This document shows, piece after piece, positions 36,130 through 47,655 of a stretch of 64,000 nucleotides of DNA (its first letter is position 1; each line of letters opens with the position of its first letter). A program made the translations under genes and the position numbers. The DNA is taken from contig JAPVLO010000986.1 in NCBI GenBank assembly GCA_027257055.1, forward strand, positions 124,001-188,000. The letters run 5' to 3'. This DNA comes from Cephalopachus bancanus (lineage: Eukaryota; Chordata; Mammalia; Primates; Tarsiidae). The notes under the pieces are model-generated. The model ran no database searches. It saw only the letters and a program-made list of their open reading frames with translations, and was not told where the DNA came from.

Positions 36130-36545
36130 ACTAGAGAGTTAAATGACATAAGAGAAAAAAGCCTCCTGCCTTCTTAATTAATGATCCTTGTTATAGATTA
36201 ACTTTCCCCTTTGTTTTCCTGCTTTGCTTAGACCAGATGACAGAAAACCCACGACAATTATATCCTTTGTAAAAGGTATTAAATGTACCTTTCCCAAAAA
36301 GAAATGCTTCCTATAGCCAATCAAAATGTTGTAACTGTGCACCAACCTTGTATGAATAATGTGGCAATCCTGCCAAAACTCCTCTGGATCTGCCTATATA
36401 AATGAAATCTCAGCTTCTCTACTTTAGAAAGTTGACTTCATTCCTTTGGAGTTGGTGTTTCCAGGTGGATCATCCTCACACTTTGTGTTTGAATAAGTTC
36501 TGTTTAAATTAGATTCTGACACTTTTGATTATTTGGGATTGACAA
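36130..36545 (+). mobile_element. ERV LTR with TATA box
   Basis: CCAAT at 36317-36321, TATATAAA at 36395-36402 and AATAAG at 36492-36497 are spaced as in U3-R of a class I ERV LTR. The sequence ends near 'cttttgattatttgggattgaca'. Limits are approximate and the family is not named. Confidence 0.6.
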
Positions 36546-36948
36546 TGGTAAATTTTATGTTATATATACTTTTACCGCAATTATTATTATTATTATTTAG
36601 AGGATACTGTTTTGGAAACATTGATAGAAAATGTAAGACTTTCTCTCTGGGTGGGAGATCATTTTAGCATTTCATTTGCTCCTGATTCCACAAATTTATT
36701 GATGCCCAGGAGCAAATCTGCCCATCAAATCTTGTTGTGATAGTGCAGTCTTCACACAAGTTTATTATTCAGATTTGAAGGTTATTTTCAAATGTTTATT
36801 GTAATTGTAGAATTTGTTCTTTAATTAAATAGCCAAGCGTGCTCCTCCTCTCCCCTTACTCTGTCATAGAGACCAATGGGTGCTGCATCATCATTTCAAA
36901 GAGAAGAGTTCTGTGGATCATGAAAACGACTTCTTAGAATGTGAATCA
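36546..36948. other. Non-coding stretch
   Basis: Nothing recognised beyond a short (ATT)n at 36580-36596. Confidence 0.4.
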
Positions 36949-36961
36949 ATATTCATATATA

Positions 36962-37257
36962 GCCGGGCTCGGTGGCTCAGCCTGTAATCCCGCGCCTATG
37001 GGAGGCTGAGGTGAGTGGATTGCCTGAGCCTGTGGGTTCGAGACCCGCCTGGGCAGTCGAGACCTCATCTCTACAATAAAATAAAAAAATTAGCCGGGCG
37101 TGGTAGTGCGCGCCTGTAATTCCGGCTACTTGGAAGGCTGAGGTGGAAGGATCACTGGAGCCCAGCAGGTCGAGGCTGTGGTGGCCGGGAGCGGCCACTG
37201 CACTCCAGTCTGGGCGACAGAGTGAGACTCCAACTCAAAATATATATATATATATAT
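36962..37257 (+). mobile_element. Alu, tarsier-like young lineage, with (TA)n tail
   Basis: Full-length on the + strand. T-arm-like GTGGG-TTCGAGA-CCCGC at 37032-37048 and a perfect GTGGCCG-GGAG-CGGCCAC in the right arm (37180-37197). The tail is AAAA followed by about eight TA units (37241-37257). Short direct repeat ATATTCAT at 36949-36956 and 37254-37261. Confidence 0.92.
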
Positions 37258-37261
37258 TCAT

Positions 37262-37627
37262 GCATAAAATTCTATACGGAGATTCCTTAAACAGGGCAAA
37301 AGTTTTCACAAAAGTATGTTGTGCAATTCACAAAATTATAGCCACTCTCCAGAAAAATTATAAAAACTATACTTTTTACTGAACAAAAATATTTCACATA
37401 CTTTAGTTAATATTTTTACATGATTAGCATAAAAATAATCTGTTGCAAATAACATTCTAAATGTCCCTGAACATTTTCTTATTGATATAAGCTCATCCTT
37501 GAACACCTGATTACTTAACTCTAAGGTATATCTGCATACCGAATTCTGCCACTTAAACAAATACTTAGGAATTTATAATCCTGAATCTTGTTCACTGGGT
37601 CCACATAAATATGACTCTAATAAGCTT
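37262..37627. other. AT-rich non-coding stretch
   Basis: Nothing recognised. Confidence 0.4.
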
Positions 37628-38001
37628 CAGTCATGTAACACATAACAATGTTTCAGTCACTGGCATATTGCATGTTTAATGGTGGTCCCATAAATTATAA
37701 TAGAGCTAAAAAAATTCCTACTGTCTAGTAACGCCATAGCAACCGTAACAACCCATTACCTTTTCTATGTTTAGATATGCTTAGTATACAAATAATTCCC
37801 ATTGTGCTATAATTGTCTAGAGTATTCAGTATAATAATATGCTGTGCAGGTTTATAGCCTAGAAACATTAGGCTGTACCATATATCCTAGGTATGTAGCA
37901 GGTTACATCATCTAGGTTTGTGTAAGTTCATTCACAATGACAAAATTGCCTGATGATGCATTTCTCAAACGGTACCCTTATCATTAAATTACATGTGACT
38001 A
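37628..38001 (+). mobile_element. MER2-like Tigger MITE
   Basis: Full length, about 374 bp. It starts CAGTCATGTAACACATAAC and ends ACATGTGACTA, an inverted terminal pair. Internal blocks 'ggtggtcccataaattataat', 'ccttttctatgtttagatatg' and 'atctaggtttgtgtaag' match the MER2 consensus as I remember it. Confidence 0.82.
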
Positions 38002-38399
38002 TAATTCAATTTAAATAGTCAAGTACTTACAAATAAGAAATTATGGGGCTTCAGTTTTTAATCTCCCTAATGATAGCTGTAAATCATGCTGAAAGAATTA
38101 TAAGAATATACATTTTTAAAGTGCGCCAACAAATTAGAAACTCTAAGTGAAGTTAAGAAGTCAGAAAGATGTGCTTGCCACAGAACGTACTTATCTTGTG
38201 CTTCAGTTACCAAAGATCCATGGAATATGATATCAGATGAACCCACAGAGATTTAAAACCCTACATCTATACTTTCAGGAAATTCAAAATGCACCTTCGT
38301 ATCCCTCGGTATCTTAAAGCAAAATAGCTTGCTCAAAAGAGTCTGATATAAAATATACCCATCGATCATGAATCTGTAACCCCACAGGATTACCCCCAA
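38002..38399. other. Non-coding stretch
   Basis: Nothing recognised. Confidence 0.4.
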
Positions 38400-38505
38400 A
38401 TATCTTCCAGCTGGACCACACAATTGTGAGAAATAATACATGTTTGTTGTTGAAGCCACTAACTTGTGAGGTGAATCATTATGCAGCAAAAGTGAATTGC
38501 TATGA
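38400..38505 (+). mobile_element. MaLR-like LTR 3' fragment
   Basis: 'caattgtgagaaataatacatgtttgttgttgaagccactaac...atgcagca' is the usual 3' end of old MLT1 LTRs. Confidence 0.55.
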
Positions 38506-38571
38506 TGCTGTAACTCATGTAACAGCACCTAGGTAATTCTTACTAAAGTCCCTCATGCTACTCAAAGAGAG

Positions 38572-39178
38572 AGTTGATCCTCATTATCTGTAAATTTCAT
38601 ATTTGTGAATTTGTCATTTCACTAAAATTTATTTGTAACTCCAAATGAATGTTTAACAGTGGTTTGGAGGACATTTGTGAAAAATTTGAGTCACCCAAAT
38701 TGCACATTCTCAGCTGAAGTCGAAGAAATCAACACTCTGGTACTGTAAACAAGTGTTCTTTCAGTGGTCTAGTGAATGCCATGTTTTTTGCATTTTAGAG
38801 TTTTCTTGGTGATTTTGCTCTTTAAAATGACCCCCAAATGCAGTGCTTAAATGCTGTCTACAGTCCCTAAGCACAGAGGCTGTAATGTGCCTTTCAGAGA
38901 AAATATGTGGGTTAGATAGGCTTCATTCAGGCATGAATTATAGTGTCGTTGGCCATGAGTTCAAAGTCAATAAATCAACAATACATATTAAATAAGATGT
39001 CCTTAAATAGAAACACACATGCAACAAGGCTAATATACTGATCAGGTGATGAAAATATTGGGACCAGAAGTTTGCAAGAACCTAACTCCTAGGAAAAATG
39101 ATTTAGTATTTGCTAATTCTTTGCTTATGATGATTTTTTGGACTACAACTACCATGAGTGATGAGAATCAATTGTATC
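38572..39178 (+). mobile_element. Tigger-like (pogo) DNA transposon relic
   Basis: The ends form an inverted pair (GTTGATCCTCATTATCTG near 38576 against the complement of GATGAGAATCAATTGTATC near 39160). Between 38826 and 39050 the + strand reads, with stops, as the N-terminal helix-turn-helix region of a pogo transposase (fragments MTPKCSA, FKVNKSTIHIK). Most of the transposase is missing, so this is an internally deleted copy. Confidence 0.75.
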
Positions 39179-39194
39179 TGGTTCTCCATGCAGT

Positions 39195-39660
39195 AATATT
39201 GGTGGACTGAATATCCTTGTCCCCTTGGAGTTTGATACAGGCATGTGGCTAGTTTGGCCAATGACATAGAAGAAGAAGTGGCGTGTGTCAATTCCCGAGA
39301 GCATTTTTTTTTGTTGGAGACTCGCTGTCACCCAGAATGGAGTGCAGTGGCATGCTCACGGCTACCGCAGGCTCAGCCTGCTGGGATCAGGTAATCTTTC
39401 TGCTTCAGTCTTCCAAGTAGTTGAAAATACAGGGGTGCGCCACCTGCCAGCGAATTTTTTGATTTATTGTGTATGTCTCGCTGTGCTATCCAGGCTGGTC
39501 TCGAACCCATGGGCTCAGGCAATCCTCTCACTTCCACCTCCCAAAGTACTGGGATTACAGGCATGAGCCACCACGTCCTGCGTGGAGAGCTTTAAGAGCT
39601 GTTCTTATTGGTCATGTCTCTACTTTCCTTCTGCCACAGAAAACAGCTACTCTCTGCTCA
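39195..39660 (+). mobile_element. Possible old MaLR-like LTR, split by an Alu
   Basis: 'catgtggctagtttggccaatgacatagaagaagaagtggcgtgtgtcaattcc' resembles the 5' half of old MLT1-type LTRs. It seems to resume after the Alu at 39582. Weak evidence. Confidence 0.35.
39304..39581 (-). mobile_element. Alu, older intermediate copy
   Basis: Reverse-complement Alu with several deletions in the left arm. A-box region GGCTCATGCCTG without the deletion of the young lineage. GAGAGC flanks both ends (39297-39302 and 39585-39590). Confidence 0.82.
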
Positions 39661-40210
39661 TTGACAGTTCCCTGAGCCTTGCTCCCAAAGCAAAAGCAAC
39701 CCAAAGCAGGACTTTAGTATATGAAGTATGCTGTGTGCTGTTCCAAGCCCACTAACATCTCTGGTGTTTGTTACTGCAACATAATCTAATTGAATGTTTG
39801 GTAATAGCAGAAAAATATCTCTCTGCTGAATTTGTAACCCGAAACCTTCCCTCACATACCTTTGTAACCCCAAAACCACATTCCCTGGGCAGTCTGAGAA
39901 ACATGAAGCCAACAGTTTCATTTACAGCAGTTTGGAATTTGCAGTATCTTCAGCTGCATGGTACAAACAAAATCACCCAACCCATCAAGAGGCCCCTGAA
40001 GCTTTTTGACAGTTTCCAAAATATGAGTATGTACCCCAAAAGAAAGCAGCCAAATGGCATCTGCAAAGAATGCAGCCATCAGTATTTTCAGTCATCAGGA
40101 TTTGGAACATTTGTCACCTATAATTGCACAACTCCCTGTGTGATACCTTGAATTAGACAATGTTAAGTCATCTTACCCTGATCCCAGATAACATTTAAAA
40201 CGGAACACTA
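39661..40210. other. Non-repeat stretch with a 127-codon ORF
   Basis: No repeat family recognised. The + strand ORF 39768-40151 (127 codons) is the longest in the window that no repeat explains. It contains CKECSHQYF but no domain I know and no convincing promoter or splice context. Treated as unproven. Confidence 0.3.
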
Positions 40211-40995
40211 TCCTCTGAGACAATCTCTCCTCCAATCGCCTTACTTTAGTAAGTTGCAGTTGCATTTACAGCTCAAGCAGAACTCCATGGCCATAGTCTG
40301 TGGACTGTATGGTCATACTCTCTGCCACCCTCCCTGTAGTACCTATTTTTAAATCAACATTCAGTGTCATCTGTTTTTCTCCTCAATCATCCTCATGCTG
40401 GTCTACTTTCTCCATCACCTCTTGAACGGCCTATTACTTCTCGTCTCTCCTACACTTGCTGTATTCCATCCATCCTCTACTTGGTACCCGCAGTGCTTTC
40501 CTTAAAAGGTCAACTTCACTAGGCCATTCCCCACTTCATCAATTTGCATGACCTATACATCCCATGTGGAATCTGGCCCATGCTTCCTGCTTGGTTTTCT
40601 TGCAGTAACCCAGTGTCTCATCCTCCTTCTCTCTTTCTCGCAGTCCTGATATTTGGTCTCCATGTCGGAAGCTCTTTTTAATGGCTTTTTTTAAAAAAAC
40701 TCCTCCCCCAGAAATCTTAAATCCTATTTCTTCAAAGACAGCTGGCAATATCCACCTGTGTTAGATGTACTTCCCCCTGTCATGGGCTCTCATATGTCAT
40801 TGGGATAATCACTGATTAAACTTGCAATAAATCGTATGTCTGGTCATCTGTTCATTGCCTGTCTCCCCAATAGCCAGCAATCAGTAAGAAAGGTGGGGTC
40901 ATGTCCCTTTTTTTCATGTTTGCATCCCAGGCTCTTACAGAGTATTGAGTGCATAGCACATGCTAAATAAATATCTGGTGACGCCTTGATAGGAT
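40211..40995 (+). mobile_element. L2-like LINE relic
   Basis: The 3' end is convincing: 'cctgtctcccc', 'gcatcccaggctcttacagagtattgagtgcatagcacatgctaaataaatatctggtga'. The upstream part is C/T-rich with 'ccattccccacttc' and 'gaatctggcccatgcttcc' blocks, consistent with decayed L2. The 5' limit is uncertain. Confidence 0.55.
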
Positions 40996-41162
40996 CATTG
41001 AATTAATTCATCCAGGAATGGATTAAGGGTGACCTGTCAGTCCCCTTCTCCAGCCAAATTACACATCACCACTACCTTTCACTGTGCTTCTTCTTTTCAC
41101 AATGGTGTGCTGCTCTTTGTACATGTCCCTCTGAGAGCCATAGTGAGCTCACACCCTTTGCT

Positions 41163-41580
41163 CACTATACCAGTCCATTCTGCCATTACAACAAAATACT
41201 AAAGACCAAGTAATTTATAAATAATATAACATTGCCACAGTTCTAGAGGCTGGAAGTCCAAGATCAGGGAGCCAGGAGACTCGTGTTGGTAAGGGCTTAC
41301 TCTCTGCTACCAACATATCACCTTGTTGCTGCATCCTCACATGGTGAAAGAAGGCAAAAAGGGATAAATACTGTGTCCTCATATGGCAGAAATAATGAAA
41401 GAGCAAAAGGGCCAGGAAGTTCTCTCAAGTCTCTTTTATAAGGGCATTAATTCCATTCATGAGGTTCCACTTTCAGACCTAATGACCTCCCAAAGATCCT
41501 ACCTTTTAATACGATTACATTAGGGATTCCGTTTCAACATGAATTTTGAAAGGATGCAAACATTCAAACCATAGCAATTA
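41163..41580 (-). mobile_element. MLT1 LTR, antisense
   Basis: Antisense MLT1 order from 'cagtccattctgccattac' through 'cacagttctagaggctggaagtccaagatc', 'ttttataagggcattaattccattcatgaggttcc' to 'aaacattcaaaccatagca'. Nearly full length. Confidence 0.85.
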
Positions 41581-42589
41581 CCACTATCAACTCCACATCC
41601 AGTGGCACTGGTGATTTTGTTGGGCCAGTGCTACATTTTGCAGGTCATCCGTAATTAGACTGCAGTTCAAGAACAGGCTTTCCAGAGTCCTTCAAGGGCA
41701 CTGTGCTCCTGTTTCTAATTGCCTCTCTCTGGTCCACGGTGAGAGAGCTCCCCAGGCATCATGATACAGCAGTTCAGTACTTTTTCCAGCCCACAGAAGT
41801 TCTAATAAGTAATGCTAAGAAGCATATAGCTCCCGGTCTTCATTATAAGAGCACATGTCCTAGCACCTAATGTGCAGTAGGAAGTTTATGTTGCTATATT
41901 TTTCAGAAAGCTTGGAGCTACAGGCAGTAAAACAGCATAGAGGAATCCACAGGGAATGCTTATTTCAGAAGTAAATTTCGAAGTCTCCATCTGACTCCAA
42001 ACTTTGAAACCTCAACATTAAGAAACCTTTTCCCACTGGGTAAAGCATAGAATCACCCTATTTGATAATTATCAAAACTAGTGTGAGCCTTAGTTTTATT
42101 CTTAAACAGACCCTTCTTTCTTCATAATAATGTCTGAAAAGCAATTACAACTTCCAAAGGACATGTTATACATAGACCAAAGTTTATTCTGCTCAGAGTT
42201 ATGCCAAATCCATTGATAAATCTTGCACTGACCATTCAATTACTTTTGTTATTTTAATGACAAGGTTTCCTTCAATTTTTATGATGAACTTACAAGTAAT
42301 TGTATACTGTGTTTAAAAAAATATGCTGATGTCTGACTTACTCCAAATGCTTGTGACTTTTCTACCACTAAAAATATACCAAAGAATATCAAACAGTGAA
42401 CTTACCAAAAAATGTGGTAGAATGAAAATTGTGAGTATTTTTCAATTTACAAAAGAATCTACACATTTTTATAGATCAAATCTGAGGTTTCACTTTACAT
42501 TGCAAAGCATTTTACTTTCTGTACATGAAAAGATATCTTGGCTCTTCACCCACTACTCTGGATCTCGTCATTCATCCCATTTTTCTACA
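41581..42589. other. 1-kb stretch without recognised features
   Basis: No gene or repeat recognised. ORFs up to 109 codons (42323-42652) run into the Alu monomer and look random. Confidence 0.4.
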
Positions 42590-42709
42590 GAAACTGGAGT
42601 GCAGTGTGACCATCATAGCTCATTGCAGCCTCAAACTCTTGGCCTCAAGTAATTCTCCTGCCTTATTCTCCCAAAGTGCTGGGATTACAGTTATGAGCCA
42701 CTTTACCAA
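42590..42709 (-). mobile_element. FLAM-like Alu monomer, antisense
   Basis: About 120 bp of one Alu arm only: 'ggagtgcagtgtgaccatcatagctcattgcagcctc' directly followed by 'cccaaagtgctgggattacag'. No poly(T) remains. Confidence 0.82.
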
Positions 42710-42761
42710 GTAAGGGAGGTATTCATTCTCTCTCCGGGCTTCCCTTATAGGTAAGGGTGCT

Positions 42762-43124
42762 GTGTTTATGTTCCCCCACAAAATGTATATGTTGAAACCC
42801 TAACCACCAAGAAGATGTTATTAGGAGATGGGATCTTTGAGAAGTAATGAGGTCATTGAGGGTGGAGCCACATAAACAGGATTAGTGCATTCATAAAAGA
42901 TAAATGAGGATTTGCTCCTCTCCTCCCCACTCTTCATCATGTAAGGGCACAAGAATAAGGCACCATTTGCAAACCAGAAAGAGAGCCCTCACCAGAACCT
43001 TACCATACCACTGGCTTGATCTCTGACTTCTAGCTTATAGAACTTTTGAGAAATTCATATTTGCTGTTCAAGCTATCCAGTCTATGCTATTTTGTTACAG
43101 CATCCTGACCTAAGACAATAGCAT
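42762..43124 (+). mobile_element. MLT1 LTR, sense
   Basis: Sense MLT1 order from 'tttatgttcccccacaaaatgtatatgttgaaaccctaaccaccaa' to 'cagtctatgctattttgttacagca...cctaagaca'. Near full length and of the same general type as the antisense copy at 41163. Confidence 0.88.
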
Positions 43125-43405
43125 ACAGTCCTATACTGGGAAGTCTGAGAAAAATTTTTTTCCTTGATCGAGGATGTGGGTCAGGAGAAGCAAGCCCTTC
43201 CCTTTTCCTTTTCCCTTCAGTCTTGCTGTGAATGTGCCTGAGCTACAGCAGCACACCTGTGACCCTGAGACAAAGGTCAAGAGAAACACAAAGACATTAG
43301 CCTGAACATTGTTGGGTCTCTGCACATGACCTGCATTAGTACATTTTCTTCCACATTTCTTGAAATGTAAAGAAAATATGTGATTTTAAAAAATACATAC
43401 ATTCC

Positions 43406-43566
43406 TAGCTGGGAGAGGTGGCTCAGGTCTGTCATCTCAGCACTTTGCGAGGCCAAGGCAGGAGGATTGCTTGAAACCAAGAGTTTGAGGCTGCAGCGGG
43501 TTTTGATTATGCCACTGCACTACAGTCTGGGCAATAGCAAAATAAGCTACATCCCTGTTTTTTTAA
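43406..43566 (+). mobile_element. FLAM-like Alu monomer
   Basis: Single-arm Alu on the + strand: 'agctgggagaggtggctcaggtctg' to 'gccactgcactacagtctgggcaat', without a second arm. Confidence 0.82.
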
Positions 43567-44288
43567 GCCACTGCAAGTCAGATTCTATTACTTGTTGCCA
43601 AAAGCATTTTTAATTTAAAATGTTATAATTTTGTGTACATTTATGTCTGTGTGCATAGGTATGAGCATATTTTATTACAAAACGGGAGAAAATATTGTAG
43701 GTGTGACTGCAAGCCAATATCTATTAAGTTAATTTTAGAAGCCAATTTCTTTTAACATCACTAGAGGGGCTATGCATTTTTACAAATATATGGCAAAAAC
43801 CTGTATTTAATTTTTACTATAAAAACTTCTACCTCTTAAAAGTGTTTTGAAGTATATGCAAATTAAAGTGTTTATAGTGATATAAAAAGAAAAGAGAAAT
43901 TGCAATAACTTGTAACATTAAATGATGAGGTAAGCTTGCAGTAGTCTGCAAATTAATCATTTCTCTAAATTTCATAGGAAAACTATGGTGTGAACTCATC
44001 ATTTCCTGTTTTAAAATTCATGAAAACATCTAGTGACTTAATTATTTAAATTTTTATTCACTGAAGTTCTCAAAGTAATAGTTTCACATTTAAAAGTTAA
44101 TATAAAAAATTGTAATTACAGTTACTGTAATAAATAATATACAGTTAATAAATATTGTTAATATATAATTAATATATATTTAATACATAAGTTAATATTT
44201 AGTTGTATAACATCTTGTTTTATATATACACTATACATATATATGTGTGTATATATACATGCATATCTACACATATACACACATATAA
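43567..44288. other. AT-rich stretch with TA/CA-rich end
   Basis: No gene. 44160-44285 is built of TATATA, ATACAT and CACATA patches. Confidence 0.5.
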
Positions 44289-44510
44289 AGGGGCTGCCAA
44301 AAAATGTGTACACTTCTTAAGTATGATGTTCACTCAAAAGATGGCATTAACCAAATGATGATAGTATCACCATGAAAAAGGCAAGGCAGTAAAAAAAAAA
44401 AAGGCAAAAGCACGATTGAACGGATGTCATACTACACATTGCTACCGTGATTTAATTCAATTTCAAAAAGCAATACAAAGATAAAAATTTATAAGCATTT
44501 TTGGCACCCT

Positions 44511-44511
<1 letters not shown>
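44289..44511 (+). mobile_element. Mariner-like MITE
   Basis: About 220 bp bounded by an imperfect inverted repeat: GGGCTGCCAAAAAATGTGTA at the left and the complement of TTATAAGCATTTTTGGCACCC at the right. Internally deleted. 'tgctaccgtgatttaattcaattt' resembles the 3' transposase region of human mariner relics. Strand is arbitrary. Confidence 0.6.
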
Positions 44512-44568
<57 letters not shown>

Positions 44569-44583
44569 CGTGTGTGTATGTGT
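44512..44583. repeat. (TG)n microsatellite
   Basis: About 33 TG units, nearly pure, with two CG interruptions near the end. It abuts the MITE end. Confidence 0.97.
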
Positions 44584-44595
44584 AAAGATGATATA

Positions 44596-44965
44596 GGATT
44601 AACAAGATTTAAGGCCATGCAAAACAAGAGTTAAGTCATGCCCTACAAATCACATCTCTTTAAAATGGTTTTTTTATTGACCCGGTATAACATGGCCTAC
44701 TTCCCAACTTGACTCTGGTAGAGCATCACATGACTGAGAGTAGGCCCCTTATCTTAACTTAAACATTTCTTTGTACTCTTTCAACTCATCACCAACCAGA
44801 AAATCCTTGAATCCTCCTCTGACCCCTGCTTTGAGAAGTTCAGGCTTTTTGGGCCAAATCAATGTATCTCTTCCGTGTATTGATGTCACCCCAAACCTCT
44901 GTCCATGAAATGAATAAAATGAATTGATGTTACCTGAAAGCCCTGCCTCCATGAAATGAATATAT
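44596..44965 (+). mobile_element. ERV LTR (family Y, copy 1, 5' part)
   Basis: Homologous with 48834-49150. Shared blocks include 'aagatttaaggcca', 'caaaacaagagttaagtcatg', 'gactctggtagagcatc' and 'cccttatcttaactt'. It resembles the MER4/MER61 type of class I LTR. The end (44879-44965) contains a 45-bp imperfect tandem duplication, after which it is truncated. Confidence 0.62.
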
Positions 44966-45368
44966 ATATTAAAGAAAAGCTACTTAAAAGTTCAAAAATT
45001 TACAACAGGGAGTAGAGCTTAGCCAGCAGATAAATAAGATTAGCCAAAGTTGGCAATTCAATTACATGAATGTCGATGGCACTTTCCTACATTTCTGGGA
45101 GGCAGAAACCCAATATTAGTCGGTGGGGAAGGTAGTTTTTACAAATAGAGTTTTATTAGGGTCAATGGATAGACCTGAGCAGAATCACCCAGGGAATCCT
45201 CAGGGCTCTTCTTGCAGGTGACAGTTTTAGTATGACCAGGGCTGTGGGGATTTGCAGAGACTCTGCTATTGCATTAGTTCTTGCAGTGAAAAACTGTTTA
45301 TAGGAGGGTGTAATTGCCCAAGTTCCATATGTGTAAGGGAGCCACCAGACTCCACAGAGCATACCCAT
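44966..45368. other. Non-coding stretch
   Basis: Nothing recognised. This is the host flank of the L1M insertion. Confidence 0.4.
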
Positions 45369-45381
45369 GTAGAGCTTTTAT

Positions 45382-45490
45382 CTGTCTGCCCATCTATCAT
45401 CCATCTATGCCTATCATCTATCTATCTATCATCTATTATCTGTCTACCTATCACCTATCCATCCATCCATCATTTATCTATATAAATATC
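45382..45490. repeat. (TATC)n microsatellite
   Basis: Imperfect CTAT, CATC and ATCC units lying inside the L1M target-site pair. Confidence 0.93.
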
Positions 45491-46206
45491 TATTATTTTG
45501 GTCAAATGTGCATTACGTAAAATGTACCATTTTAAGTGCATGGTTCAGTAGAATTATATGGATTCACATTGTTGTATAACCATCACCACCATCCATTTCC
45601 AGAACTTTCTCATCATTCTGAACAGAAACTGTTCCCATTAAACACTAACTCTCCTCCTCCCCCAGTCCCTGACAACTGCTATTTTCTGTTTCTATGAGTC
45701 TGATGACTCTAGGGGCCTCATATTAGTGAAATAATACAATATTTGTACTTCTGTGACTGGCTTATTTCACTTATCATAATGCCGTCAAGGTGCATCATGC
45801 TGTAGCATAGTTCAGAATTTCCTTCCTTTTTAAGAGTGAATGTTATTCCACTGTATGCGTATATCACATTTTATTTATCCACTTATTTGTCCATAAGCAC
45901 TTGGGATACTCCCATATTTTGGCTGTTGTGAGTAATGTGGCTATGGACACAGGTTTATAAATATCTCTTCAAGATCTTGCTTTCAAGTCTTTGGAATATA
46001 CATTCAGAAGTGGAATTGCTGGATCACATGATAATTCTGTGTTTAGTTTTCTAAGAAACCACCATATTGTTTTTCATAGTGGCTGCACCATTTTGTGTTT
46101 CCACCAACACAACAGTGTACAGCGGTTTCTACTTCTCCACATTCTGACCAATACTGGTTATTTTCCGGATATTTTGGATATTAATCATCTTAATGTGTGT
46201 AAAGTG
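45382..46206 (-). mobile_element. L1M insertion with TATC-repeat tail
   Basis: Decayed L1 ORF2 C-terminus and 3' UTR on the minus strand (about 45495-46206). Direct repeat GTAGAGCTTTTAT at 45369-45381 and 46207-46219 brackets it. The (CTAT/ATCC)n tract at 45382-45490 lies where the poly(A) tail should be. Confidence 0.82.
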
Positions 46207-46219
46207 GTAGAGCTTTTAT

Positions 46220-47099
46220 TTAATACTAAGGGATACAGTGCAAGAAGAGAGAGAAAGAGAAAGAGAGAGAGGACACGTGTGTGTGTGTCTGTGTGTGTAT
46301 ACAGACATCCCTTGCCAAAGCTCCCCAGGGTTCTAATTTTCACATGGATTGAACCACCAAGATCTGTATGAAGAATTTTGGCTTCCTCAGGAAATTTCAA
46401 AGCAAATCATCCCAAACTGTGGGCAAACAGTATAGCAAACTGGTTAAGCCAGTTGCAAACTATCAATAAAGAAAGAACCCCTAATGGGGGTTCTTACATT
46501 TCTGACTTTAAACAACATCCCATAAAACCCACTAGGCTGGAGTCAAAGACCATACCTCCAGGAGTTCCCAGAGAGAGCTAGAGCTTGTCTAGTCCAGGTA
46601 TAAATTCTATTTTCCACAGCATGTCACATAGCCCTTTCAAACACAATAATGTTGATGAAACATAGTTTATTTTTAAAAATTTCTCTGCTCTCACAATCTC
46701 AAAATATCTGTTGAAAGTCACATGGCCAGAAGCAACTACAGATTCAAAATCAGTATTGTGAGCTGCACTGATGACACTGCCATGTAATTCATAATGTGTT
46801 GAAAGTCAAATAAATGATCACTGATTTGAGTTCCTAGGTACCTAACTTCAATGTGAGTGTGCCTACATTTTATAATTTAATAGAAGTAAATATGAAACCA
46901 ATATGAAGAGTAAGTAACTATCTATGTTTTATTGAGTGGCTAAAATTGGTTTGTATCCTATTTAGACTTCAACTAACCATTGATTATATCCTTGAAGCTT
47001 GGGGCTGATCCATTCTCCAAACCACTGCTATGAAAGAATCAGTCCAAAACAGAAGTGTGGGCAGGGCTCCAGTCTCTAGTCTCTGGCTCCATTTTTGTA
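46220..47099. other. Non-coding stretch with (GA)n/(GT)n patch
   Basis: GAGAAAGAGAGAG followed by GTGTGTGTGTCTGTGTGTGTA at 46245-46301. Otherwise nothing recognised. Confidence 0.5.
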
Positions 47100-47290
47100 T
47101 AGATCCTCTTTCTTTCCCTTAGACAGATGCCAATCATTGAACTTAACATTCACAGATAATATAGGCTGGTTTCATGTCAAGGGTCTTAACTAATTATATC
47201 TACAAAGACCTAATTTCCATACAAGGTTCCCATACCGAGATTGTGGGTGGGCATGTAATTTTTGGGAAGACCCTATTCAACTACCTACAT
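47100..47290 (-). mobile_element. Possible MaLR-like LTR fragment
   Basis: 'tatatctacaaagacctaatttccatacaaggttcccat...ttttgggaagaccctattcaactacc' resembles the antisense 5' end of an MLT1-type LTR. Weak. Confidence 0.4.
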
Positions 47291-47652
47291 TAGGATTGCA
47301 AAACGGAATGAAACTGACCTCACTATACTTTCCACTTCACAAATGTCTGGGAGAAATATGCTGTCAATCAGACACTAGTCTTTTTGAGAGTGGGGTGAGC
47401 AATTCTCTGTACTCAGGAAAAAAACATGCTAACCCAACCCCATGTGAATGTACCTTACCAGAAACAGAGACTGATGTACACAGATCGTGTATGCCAGGCC
47501 AATTTAGCACTGACTGTCACACCATAATCTCCAAAGCAGCATCCCCTTTCTCCTTCTAGGTACTGATTTTTTTTGTAAATAACTAGTGAATTTCTTCACC
47601 AAATCACACATTTTTCAAGTAGTTAAATGACAGCTACACATTCAGCAGTCTG
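47291..47652. other. Non-coding stretch
   Basis: Nothing recognised. Confidence 0.4.
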
Positions 47653-47655
47653 CAA

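Noticed and set aside
46378..46600. Possible retroviral internal sequence between the two family Y LTRs
   Set aside because: No gag, protease, RT, integrase or env motif is readable in any frame.
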